From contig CM056584.1 of assembly GCA_029721435.1 (NCBI GenBank), positions 14,581,739 through 14,645,738 on the forward strand: 64,000 bases of DNA, read 5' to 3'. This stretch comes from Gymnothorax reevesii (lineage: Eukaryota > Chordata > Actinopteri > Anguilliformes > Muraenidae). A program made the position numbers and the translations under genes. This document shows, piece after piece, positions 47,971 to 59,278 of this stretch. The notes beneath the pieces are model-generated. The model worked only from the letters and a program-made list of their open reading frames with translations, did not search any database and was not told the DNA's origin. Every line of letters begins with the position of its first letter. The first letter of the stretch is position 1.

Positions 47971-49265
47971 ATGTACTATTTATTGGCAACTCCGAATCGT
48001 ATAGGCTACAGGTTAGCATGGACTAAGGAGATTAAAGCCCTTTAAAGTGATGAGAAAACATTTTAATACGATTTATTTGACTTCCGAACTTCCACTGAAC
48101 TGTAACCAGGAATAAACATAATGCATGGGCAACAGTCAAAATAAATCATTTATGATTTTTAGAGAAATGGCTTGCAACAAAAACTATTTACATTGTGCCT
48201 TATGCAATTCATGGAATTTATATCATGTCAAAGGTGAGAACGTATTCAATTAAAATGAATAGACTGGATTATTTTGCAGTTGTGCTTTTAATGCCAAAAC
48301 CTCCTAGTAGGCCTATAGAGAGTGGATAGAAATACTCCATCTGAATGAAATTATGAAACATTATCAAGCCAACTGTTATTAAAACATTTATATTCAATTG
48401 TTCCCCTTCTCTGTAAGCAGGGGTCATGTTATGCAAGCCTTTGAAAGTATTTGGGTATTTTCAGGCAGCCATTTCGGAAGATTTTGATATATGAACTAAG
48501 CTTTGAATTATGTAAGAAAATATACTTTACAAAGTATTCAGCACGTTTATACAAACTAAGAAATCCTGCCAATGGATCTCCAGAACAACTTGAAACAAGC
48601 GATGGAATTGCCTTCATATAGCCTACAGGAACTTTGATCGGTTGTATCATATTGTATATATTGGTTATCGTTTATTGCCTTATATTTCAAAAACTTGAAT
48701 ATTAATCTTGGTTCCAGAAAAAAATAGCATTTGCTGAGGGCAAAACTGCAGACCGACTGAGTAGCCAACATTTTGGTTTTAAGAGGAAAATGCTGTTCAC
48801 CCATTGTGGACTTGAAGGCGCATTATTTTACAATGTCGCTTCCGTTTGCAGCCATGCGTTTTAAACTTTATATTCATTTGGCAGATAGGCCTATAACGCC
48901 AATTTGAACAATTCCTTAGAAATTATTTGTTGATAAAATCCTTGAGAAAAACTTTCCCGGAATTGCGAATGAATTCTTTTTTTTTTTTTTTTAAAGCTTA
49001 GATCTATTAGTCGCCCGCGGCTTGAAGACGCTTTGCAGGGAACTGGGGCCTGCATCGTGCCGAAAAGTCTTAAAATCCTTTTGGTAAGTAGGTCACAGCC
49101 ATGATTATTGAATGGTACCGGCTTTTGTCTCCTCCTTAGCTTCTTCAGATACCAGCAGATTATCTTGGGCCAGCGGTGAAGATGTCCTACCATGTGAGGA
49201 AGGACTGAATCGACTATACTACACAGCTTTTGCTTTTCTACAATCCGTTTGGCTACAGCATTTCT
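47971..49265. other. unique sequence, no gene recognised
   Basis: No transposon signature. The short frames are random-looking. Confidence 0.35.
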
Positions 49266-49342
49266 GCCCAACCACGGCAAAAGGAAGCAAGTAGGCTACC
49301 ATACATTTCTAGGTAACTTGCTTCCTTTTGCCATAGTTGGGC
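49266..49342. ncRNA. near-perfect 77-nt hairpin, miRNA-precursor-sized
   Basis: The arm 49,266-49,292 (GCCCAACCACGGCAAAAGG...) pairs with 49,316-49,342 (...CCTTTTGCCATAGTTGGGC) at 25 of 27 positions. Inside the 23-nt loop TACC (49,297) and GGTA (49,312) can pair too. Size, arm length and loop fit a microRNA precursor. It could equally be a very small inverted-repeat element or a chance fold. No known miRNA seed is recognised. No transposon ends surround it. Transcription and strand are unknown. Confidence 0.35.
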
Positions 49343-51419
49343 AAATTTGTACTCTTTACTATAGACAAAATTACTTAAGTGACTTCACTGCTTTCAGGCA
49401 CGGCTGCTTATTTGTCGCGAAGATTTTTCCCAAAATTAAACAGCATTTTACACAGGTCAGGGATGTTTGAGGGGAGTTAATGCGAATTTATATTTATTTA
49501 TTTATTTAATTTTAAACGAGGATACAGTTACTATACCTGATGTTCAAATATGAAGTCAAAGAATAAGAATTGCACGAACAAATTAATAAAGCCAGCGCAC
49601 ATTAAGCCTTTAAATAGAAGCATTTTTTATGATTAATTAGCTCATTCAAATGTAATGAAGATTAAAAATGTGTTATGCACACTGAAATTATTTTTTTTTT
49701 TTGTTATTATTATTTTTATTATTATTGACACCATGTTCCAATAGTTATACGGTACACTTGTTCAGTGCTACGCGTTAGTTCCGTCAATGGAGTTTTTGTG
49801 TCCCCAGAACCTGCTCTGCCGCCCCCCCCCCCCAACCCCCCCCCAACCCCCCCCCCCCCCGTTGGTCGTTGTTGGTCGTTGAATTAAAATAATTCATAAT
49901 AAATAATAATAAATAATAAGGTTCTTTTCACTCACGAACAAGATGCATTAGGACTTCTATCGCTGTGTAATTATCTACCACCATAGGCGCACCTTTGTCG
50001 AATTTTCCTGCCAGATTACTGTTGTACCAAAGTAGCGGAAGTACAGAGGCGAAAACTTGCCTCGCTAATCGCAGACGGCGAATATAGTTTTTCTCAGCGT
50101 TCATATTTTTCAGCTTTGATATCGCTGTGTAGAAGTGGTCCGTGGTCTATTTTGTTAACTGGTAGGCTATCATTATTGAAACCGAGTAGAGTGCCCCGCA
50201 TAGTCATATAGCTGACAGTGGCCTTGGACAGTGGTGTCAGCTATTTGAAATTCATAACAATCCCAATGGCCACCCTATTGTGGCCGATATATTGTTGGAC
50301 GGGGGCGTCTTGTGACACAGCGCTGAGACGTTTCCCTGCCTGTATGCGAGTTGCATGGTTAAGTTACTGCTCGCCGCTTGTCTGCACAGTTCCGTTTTAT
50401 GATCCAGATAACAATGACTTGTTGCCTTATTGTAGGCTGTCTGTGAAAAAGTTACTCAAATGTTTCTGACGCACTTTAGCAAATAACTCGTGATGATGTT
50501 TTTTTCAGACGCGCCGTAACATGCTTCTCTTGAGGGTACGGTGCTCAAGTCTCCACCATGTAGTTCCATTCGGACGGACAGCAAGATTAATTAATTTATC
50601 GTCACAGATTGCTTGAAATCCAGATAGCGATTGTTGCTCATTTTCACCGCAGTTTTGCTCATACAGTCCTCGATTTAGAAAAGTGGAAGATAAACGCAGC
50701 GCTGCAGTGCCCCAAGCTAAGGACCGGTTCAGTCTTAAGCACAATGCCGATTGGTTTCTCAAAAAGCAAATTTGCCAATTGCATTTGTCACCAAATACGC
50801 AAGCCCGGAGACTCAAGAAAGGGGAAAATACCTCTGTATACAAACAATAGATTGGAAAAGGGGTTACAGGCCAAACATCTCCCCCGCGGTTTTACCAGGG
50901 GCTGCCTGTAAAAAATGGCTGGTAAAAAGCAATAAATTAACATTTGAAATTACCAGTTGTGTCCTGTCCTTTGTTGTCCTTAATCTCTGACTGCGTTTTT
51001 TTTTCCTCTTGGAGAGGAGCTGCTATAGCAATCACAATTTGACAGGGGAAGGGCCTTATTATTTCCCCTATTTTGTCGAAACAGTGACCAAATCAGAATC
51101 CATCTTGCTTCGGTACAAAATGAACCAGTTCAATATTATATTATAAAACCATGTTTTAATCCTGCTGAGTCACAATACCAAGCCGCTGCCACCTCTTTTT
51201 ACACTCTAGGACTCCTTTTGTCGTCAACTTAAGGCACCATTTTATTTTCCTTTTTCTTCGTGAAAATCGGAAATGGGCTGTAAAGTATGTTGCTAACCAG
51301 TTTTCAAACAATGTTATTAGTAACAGTGAATCATTCGGCAGCAGGCCTTTAATTTAGCATCAAGTACTTAATTAGCTGCTTCGTGGGCAAACTGGGCCTC
51401 CATGGTGAGACAAGGGTAC

Positions 51420-51420
<1 letters not shown>
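49343..51420. other. unique sequence with a C-tract
   Basis: Apart from the C-tract at 49,822 no repeat or exon is recognised. ATT-rich runs lie at 49,493-49,505 and 49,700-49,730. Confidence 0.35.
49822..49880 (-). repeat. C-tract with minus-strand quadruplex potential
   Basis: C runs of 12, 9 and 14 separated by AA, then two exact GTTGGTCGTT copies (49,861-49,880). On the minus strand the three G runs with 2-nt spacers can readily fold as a G-quadruplex. Run lengths may include sequencing error. Confidence 0.85.
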
Positions 51421-51459
<39 letters not shown>

Positions 51460-51620
51460 CAAAAACTATTTATAATAATAATAGTTAATAATAATAATAA
51501 TAATAATAATAAAACAAAAACTATTTATAATAATAATAGTTAACAACAACAACAACAACAACAATAATAATAATAATAACGTTAATAATAATAATAATAA
51601 CAACAACAATAATAATAGTT
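51420..51620. repeat. compound (AAT)n/(AAC)n array with an internal 55-bp duplication
   Basis: ATA/AAC triplets throughout. The block AAAACAAAAACTATTTATAA occurs at 51,456 and again at 51,511, so a 55-bp unit was duplicated inside the array. Confidence 0.9.
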
Positions 51621-54600
51621 GCTGTTATTATTATTCTTACTATTGTGGCTCAACTAAGAAAACCACCAGAACCAAGTTAACCATGCATCTGAACACCGTG
51701 AGACAGAATGAGTCTTATGGGAAACAGGGTATTCAACTTTAGACATGTTGCTTCACTACATCTTGGGGATTGATTCAATCTAACCTCAGAGGCATTTGCT
51801 CATCCTACCACCCCTCCCCAACAATAACACTACGGCCTGTAAATTTCAAGATGGTGCTTACAGGGCACTCAAGAGAATCGCATACAAACAACCAAGCCAG
51901 ATACTGTGGACCAGAGACACACTCGTAGCAGCCATTTTATACCTCAATAGTCCCCCAAAAAAGAGAGTTAATAAAGATTCCAAAAGCCGCAAAACATACA
52001 ACAAGAGCCAGTCAGGGTTTCAAAGAGCCCTGCAAATGTTCAGCAGTGGCATGGTAGTTTTACAGATGGCCAGTAACATTAATGCTCCTTCATTTATTAC
52101 TGTCTGTCCATTTTTTTCCCTTTCCAGGTTATTCTTGTAAGCAGCTCCGCTCCTTGAATTATGCATATGACAGAGAGCAATATCGTAGTAGGCCCAAGCT
52201 CAAAGTGAGACTATTTCACACTGAAACTTTGCCCTCAAAGCTGGCAGTGTTGTCCTCCAAGCCAGACACATTCAAAGACTTGTCCATTCATTTGCTTGCA
52301 CTCACCTTCCACTGCTTCGAGGACACAAATTGAAGAAACAGAGAAAAGTGCAAAGAGACTTTGGGGAATGCAACAGCCCTGGAGATATCCTTGGAGACCA
52401 CGAAACACAGAAACGAGATTGTGTAGACTTGAGTAGAAATTGAGTTAATCCCCCCACCCCCCAACTGTCCAGCCAAACACTTTCAATCATCAATTTTACT
52501 TGGTTAGACCCCCCATACCCAAATAGTAAAAATTCTGAAAATTAAAACTCATTATGTGAAAAATTAATACTTTTCTTGGTAAATTATAGCCATTTCACAG
52601 GAGTGCGGACAAAAAAAACACTCGAGTCAATCGTAAGATTGTGTCCATTCACTATAATGTATTTCATTGTCAGAAGATATGCATAACCTAAGAGTCTTTC
52701 GGAAGCAGAAAAAAAAGCCTTTATATATCAAACTGTGTATGAGAGTGGGTGCTTAAATAAACCAGTGCTTAACTAACACTCCATCCAACAGCAGACAGAT
52801 TAATCTTTGTAAATTGTTATCATCAATTGTATTCTGACTCCACGGTTGCAGCAGAGAAACTAGTACATTATAATAATGAGGAAATAGTTCTGAGACCATA
52901 TTGACTAAATCATTCATTTGGAGCTGTTATTCTAGGCAAGGAAATACTGCAGCATTAAAAGTGAAAGCGGGGTGTAGAGGTTTAAGTATTATTTCTTTTA
53001 GGCTGCCTGTTCAAACCTAAAGTTGGGCATTGCAGTTGTACCTTTATCCAAAGAATTTACAAGGGCGTACTTCAGACTACCCTTGTTAAAAAAGCCAAAA
53101 ATATATCATTCAAAATATCCAACTTTCTTTGCTTTTTGTCTGAATAAGGACAGTGCATACTTGACAAAATAATGTAGTTTTATAATCATCCATCAGGAAG
53201 AACATGAGCCGATAGGAATATCACTGTGTTCTTGCACCTTTACTTTCACTCCAAAAAAAAAAAAAAAAGTTGGTTTTGATTTGCTTAATAATGTTATTTC
53301 AGCTGGTTCCAAATTACTGAGATAAGTACTTTATAATTAATGAAATTAATACAAGTGGCCTAAAATCTTTGAATTCAAGTAGAAGTCACTGAAAACAATT
53401 ATGCAGAAACACTTGATATATTATTTTTGAACAAATTTTACTTTTATTTTTTAATAAAGACATGGTCCAATGTAAGGAAATAAGGCAGCATTGCCAAGCA
53501 AGTTTTACCTTAAAAATGAACACAGACTGTTACAGCCACAATCATGTTAATAGGAGTTGCCAAAATGATGCCAATCCATCATTTAAAAATCAATCATTCA
53601 TGTTTCTTTTACCACAAAAAACAATTGGAAGGACAAAAGAAGGTACCCTTCTCTTTGCAGTACCCTTGCCATTTTCTGGCCTCTAATATAGACTATTCCG
53701 ATTCACAAAATAATTAAATGAATTAATAAAAGACTGTTTAAATTTATTTGAGAAAACTTATTCCAGGATTTTATTTTGTTTCTTGTCAGAATTATTTCCG
53801 AGGGATGCCATTTGTACTAAAAGGAAGAAAAAACATCTGGACCCCCGAGGATTCATCAAATTAACAACCGAATCCACTTCCTTTTCGTAACAGAAAAATA
53901 TCAGTTAACGAGCTAAAATCACAGAGATGTCACGTTTAGCCGGCTGCACCACACAGTGGGTTAATTTGGAACATTCAAATGCTAAATGTTCACCTCTGAG
54001 CCAAATTTCAGCACTGCAGATTTGTGGAACAAACCTACATTTGTGTTTGCATTTCAACCAGCCATATAAATGCCCCGTGCTGAGAGGCTAATGATTACAT
54101 TAAAGTCGGAAATGAAGAATTTTATGGTCGGTTCTTTTTCTTCCTTCGGCGCACATAAGCCTTCGTCTGCGGACAGCGCTGTAAGTGTGTCACTGTAGGC
54201 TGCTGTTGCATTTTGCTTTCTCACAAGGACTGAGCAAGAGTCGTTGATGACGGAAAAAGCGCCTCGTCGGATATAGATTGCCAATTGCACTTCTCGCTGA
54301 CTTGGCCAGTCCACACGCCACATTTGGTCACAACTGTAAGTGCGCATTCAGAGAGGCACCTCCGTTAGCCTGGCTACAAACTGAGGCAAATGCAAGACCT
54401 AGACCACAAACATTCTTCCATAAGCAAATATGTGCAGGCAGTCATACATAAATATGCCCAAATGCACACACAGACACATGCGCATACATATGCCACACGG
54501 ACGCATGAGCAACACGCACAGACAGTCCCGCGGCAACACCGTACTGCATGCACAAGACCAGCCTCTTTCCATTCGAAGGCCCACAGGAAGTGACACAGGC

Positions 54601-55710
54601 CAAGACGGGCCGGTAGAAGGACAGCAGCGTGTGTGAGCTCGTCGGCATCAGCTTCATTAGTGTCATTTATCACTGGGGCCTCATGGAGGGACGGGGGGGG
54701 GGACGAGAGAAAGGACAAGTATGTGTGACATGTCATTCTGACCAATGCAGCGCAATGAGAAACTGCCTCTTTTCATTTGATCATTTTTATTCAGAACAGC
54801 CTCGCAGAACACACTGCCCACTGTGCCAGTTACGCAACACAGTGGACTGAGGGGAAATCGTGTTCGGGCAAAGTTTAGGATTCAGTCGAAAGTCATCCTC
54901 AAAATTCTATAATAGCAAGAGCGTTCCCCCACTCCCTTCACAAACGAAGTTTTGGGGAGTTCAACAATCATGCTAACAAACGTAATGACCGGTTAGTCCT
55001 GAAGGCACTTAGCAAAGCTTGCATTTACATTTCAGTCAAAGGGCGCATACTGACGAATTCCAGGTCTGTGAAAGAAATATTGGACGAAAGGCCGTTTTTA
55101 AAAGATAGATGTGATAATATAGTAAACAGTAATAAACATAAGCTAGATGGCAGACAGGAAATGTATAGAGTGTGTGAGAAAGAAACTGTCAGGGAGAGAA
55201 TATGCCGGTGAACGGAGTGGGAGAAAGACGTTGAAAGGGAAGGAGAAAGGTGAAAATGGCGCGACTGACTGCTTTCCTTTTGTGTGCGCAGCTCACTGGT
55301 GATGAATGAGCCCGAGCACGCCAGGCATCATGCACGCATGCAACGGCTGCAGCTCCACAGCATCAGTCTGTGTTTTGCAGGGAACCGAAGGGAAAGTGGA
55401 GGGCCGCGATGTCATCCAGAGTTTCAGGAGGATCTCTAATCCATTCACTTGCAATGAGCCAGGCCCACCACAGGGGGCACTGCACCAGGCAACAGCTGTC
55501 ATGAGTAGAATAGCTCAATCATCCATCTCCACCGACTTCATTCTCTACACTGGTGGTAATTTTCATTCTGCTAATGTACGCCTCCTAGCCTCCTCTCCTC
55601 CTCCGTGACCTAGATATCGTCCGACCTCCACCGTGAGGAAGGATCTCCTAATTCTCCAAATGCACCTCAAGGAGACATGAAGCATGGAGAGAGGAGGCCA
55701 CTGAAGGAGC
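51621..55710. other. mostly unique sequence; possible regulatory blocks
   Basis: Includes a SINE trace at 52,966. The segment 54,050-54,340 is repeat-free, with AT-core motifs (GCTAATGATTACATTAAAG), and might be conserved non-coding DNA. The open frames here lack motifs and splice context. No exon was accepted. Confidence 0.3.
52966..53085 (+). mobile_element. tRNA-derived SINE trace
   Basis: GCGGGGTGTAGAGGTTTAAG (A-box-like), GTTCAAACC (B-box-like) 40 bp later, then GGGCATTGCAGTTGTACCTTTATCC, the same body type as the SINE at 1.2 kb (its 'GTACCTTGCC' part). Degenerate; the 3' end is not found. Confidence 0.4.
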
Positions 55711-56220
55711 TTAAAGGGATAGTTCACCCAAAAATGAAAATTCACTCATCATCTTCTTACCTCAAGACTGAGGATCCATGAATTATTTTCATCTTCATAA
55801 CTCTGGAGTCACAAAGAAAAACAGCATTGAAGACAAATCCAAGAGTGGTGACCACTCTTTCAAGCGTAAAAAAAAATACAAAATGCCTCCACACTGCTTG
55901 TGCGGCGTAATCCAAGTGTTTGTAAGACCTGACCTTCAAATTTGACTCGAAAAGATGTCTTTTCACCATGTTTTTAGCCTAAATGTCCAATGTAGCCACT
56001 TGGCTAGGAACCCTCTTTAGTTTCACGGAAGAAGTTGACCTCACTACAATGGCCAACGAGGGTAAATAAGCTCTTCAGTCAGTGAATACTAACATTCAAA
56101 ACTGCATGGGTTTTTCCAAGTGGAGATGTTAAGGCCATTGCAGCATTATTTACCTTAGTTGGCCACCATAGTGAGTATATGATGTGTGAATTTTCATTCT
56201 TGGGTGAACTATCCCTGTAA
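55711..56220. mobile_element. hAT-like MITE of the 'GGGATAGTTCACCC' family
   Basis: The left end TTAAAGGGATAGTTCACCCA (55,711) followed by AAAATGAAAATTCAC mirrors the right end GTGTGAATTTTCATTCTTGG then GTGAACTATCCCTGTAA (to 56,220). About 510 bp, with no transposase. This inverted repeat is one of the commonest in fish genomes. No target duplication could be read with certainty. Confidence 0.8.
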
Positions 56221-58685
56221 AGCAAGGAAACACAGGTGCATCCTATGTAGATGCCGTTTATCTCGTGGCTTGACTTTTATTTGCCACAAATCCATGTGAT
56301 GTTGATTCATGGAACAAAAGTTTGTCATTTCGCAGTTTTCGGCTTCTCCATCCTTGCGGCACTTCCTCAAATCTCTCCCGCAGGTCCTCACTGGGAGGAG
56401 CCAAGACGTGATAAAGAGATGCAAGTGAGGCCAGCGAGGAGATACGATAGCAAAATGAAAGGCACCCCAAGTTTACCCCCAGTGAATGTGCCACACTGGA
56501 CTGCTGACTCAGAGCAATTGGGGTAAGGTTCCGTATAAGCTTTTAAATAAGGCTTTGTATAGTGACTGGCACCACCACACAGACTTCAGTAACTCATTTG
56601 TTGTGCGTTACTACCTTCTAAACATTAGCATTGCTTGTCAAATTTTGAAGAAAGACAGCTAAAATGGAGCATATGAGTTCAGTTGTGAGAGGCGCCTGTT
56701 TCACACTCAAACTTCAGCCTTACTCACAAAATGCAGAGACTTCATGGTAGCAATAGTGCCAACTTTTGCAATTTCATAAATATCTTTTTCACTAGGGGTG
56801 GGAGTAATCAGGTGACCATCAGGACAGCCTTTCAGTTCACTGACTTTATAAAGTCCCACTTAATAGAGTTTCTGTGATCGCAATGCTACAGAGTAAGATA
56901 ATTGATCAAGTACTTTATTAAAAAAAGCTGGCTATTCAACAATGAAATGAGGAGAATTTGACAACATTGATAAAAAGCCACTACAATGTTTCTTCTGGCC
57001 GAGAATCTTCCCAATCAAAGTGCAAATGAACACACCCATTTCCATCGAATCAGGAACAATGGCAATCTTCTCTTTGGCTCAGGGACAAAACAGAAACCAG
57101 GAAAATCCAATTTTTGAATATTCAAACGAACTATATTACAAAACGGTTCCGTTTCAGATAGCAGATTATTCAGAGAGCACCCCTTAAACGTAAACTGAGG
57201 GCAGTAATTATACTAACTATACAGAATCACGTGCCCGAGACTCCACTCTCTACAGCATGCATTTAAATGCCAACCGGTTGCACGTCACTCGGACCTGGCT
57301 GAGAACAGGATTAGTTTCCTGCGCTATGGATTCATTCTGAAGAGCGCACACCGAGAATCGCGACGACTTAAATTAATCTCACTGCAAACGCCCTGCCAGA
57401 GCGGTAATACGGTTTTTTTTAAATAAATAAATGGGGAAGTAAAAAGAGGGTATCTTAAAAAAATAAAAAATAAAAAAAAAGATCATTGCCTCTGGCTCGT
57501 GGATGTAGTTAGAAACACCGTCAGTCTGCCTGAACTCTGAGAACAAAGCTACTCCGATGCACTTGGGAGCCTATTTCTGATGCTGATAATATGTTTAACT
57601 CCACTTACATCTGTTCTGTTCGTACGCTGACCACCGCACTTACACAAATGTAAGAAAACTACTCCCCATCTACATTCTTGATTCTGGGGAAGTAAGTGCT
57701 GCAGTAAATATCCACGTATAAATGGATTTTGCATGTAAAAACTACATAAGATGCACATGTTTCTCTAGGTAACCATCTGGTAAATGGCTAAAGGTAATGT
57801 AGGCATTCTGAGTGACTCGAAGTGACTCGACCAAGGACAGCGTTTGAGAGAAAGCTCACACTTTAAACCCTGTGTGCATAATAACCCTCTGTCTGCCGTG
57901 AGGTTGTGCTCATTTGAGGAAGTGGAACCTCAGTTATTGGACTCCCAGATGTCCTCCATGAGCGAGGGTGAAGAGGGGGAGGTGGTCGTCTGGGCCAACA
58001 AACTTCTGTCCAATAGCAAGCAGACAGAGACTACGATCATCCAATTGAGGAACAGAGAGCCTTAGCTCCCGACTGTGGAGAAGCGGGGTTGTCTGCATAC
58101 TAGCATTGTATTGATATGACATCTAGCGAGATCACACCTGAAGGAACTGGTGCTGCTACACGAAGGGGGTTGGGGCCTGTGCTGAGGGTAGGCGGAGGTG
58201 TGGAGGCGGAGGGGGAGGGAGGGATGTTTGATCAGCATGTATTTAATTGGCTCCTGGCCCCCTGGAGTTTCAGCACCTCTGCTAATTAAAACCATTATAT
58301 ATTTCAGCCGTTTGCATCACGCTGCATTAACCGGGCTTCCCTTAGCATTAGCGCTTAACCGCTACAATGCTGGCTAACAACGGCTAACGTGCTCATCCAT
58401 TAGCACATCCATGTGTGCGTAGCTGGAGTATTTGTGTGAGCATGTCCGGTAAAAGGCCGCTGGTGTACCCATGCTTGTGTATTTGAAAGGGTCTCGCCAG
58501 GGTTGGTGTGTGCAATCCCCAGGACTTCACAGTCTCTGCAGAGCTTATCTAGGAGCTACAGCAGCGTGGAAATTTCCGAGCTGCAGTCCTCGTAACACTT
58601 TGTAGATGAGAATTGAAAATGATGAAACAGCAGGCAGTTTTTGCAGTAGCCACACGAGGCGCTACCAGTTGAAGACAGGGCATTC

Positions 58686-58700
58686 GGGGGGGGGGGGGCA
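58686..58700. repeat. G tract
   Basis: About 12 consecutive G, possibly length-uncertain. Confidence 0.8.
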
Positions 58701-58974
58701 GTGAAAACTATGGCCCTGATGAACCCAGGAGACGTCTGTCTGCACAGACGAACTGAGGCAGCAGTGGGGTGGTGAGGGGGTGGGTTACTATTTAGGTTAA
58801 AGCCCTTGTGTTTGTTTTGCAGGATTCCAGAAGCCGGAGAGGCAGGTTATAATTCTAATCTCACAGCTGTCGCGGTCTGAAGATGAAATGTGATGTGCGT
58901 CTCCGCGTGTATCCATTTGTGCGTGCAGGCACACCTGCAACAGTGTGCGTGATAAGCGCCCGCATTCATTTTTC

Positions 58975-59278
58975 TGCCTATTCATCGGTATGTGCATGTG
59001 TATACATTGTTTGCATGGGAGCACATGCATGCAGATGTGATATACATGAATATATATGACGTCACGTGTGCATGTGTTTGCTCATAGGCCAACAGTGTTA
59101 ATTTGCCTGAGTTTATATGACATGTGCATGGGCATGTTAGTGCAGGTGGGTGATGTATGAGTACACGGTTGCAGATGATTTGTGTATGCGCATATATAAG
59201 GTGTGACACACGTGTGAGTATGTATGCGTGAAAGTGCCTGTGTGTGTGTGCGTGCGTGCGTGTGTGTGCGCGGATGTG
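58975..59278. repeat. degenerate TG-rich alternating purine/pyrimidine tract
   Basis: Long imperfect alternation (TGTGCATG, CATGCATGCAG, TGTGTGCGTGCGTGCG) suggestive of an old TG/CA microsatellite and of Z-DNA potential. Includes TGACGTCA overlapping CACGTG (59,057-59,068). Confidence 0.6.

Noticed and set aside
51796..52140. 114-codon open frame as a host gene
   Set aside because: No motif, no conserved-looking blocks and low-complexity neighbours.
57844..58065. Frame with acidic stretch (SEGEEGEVVVW) as an exon
   Set aside because: Short and isolated; no splice signals around it and no family recognised.
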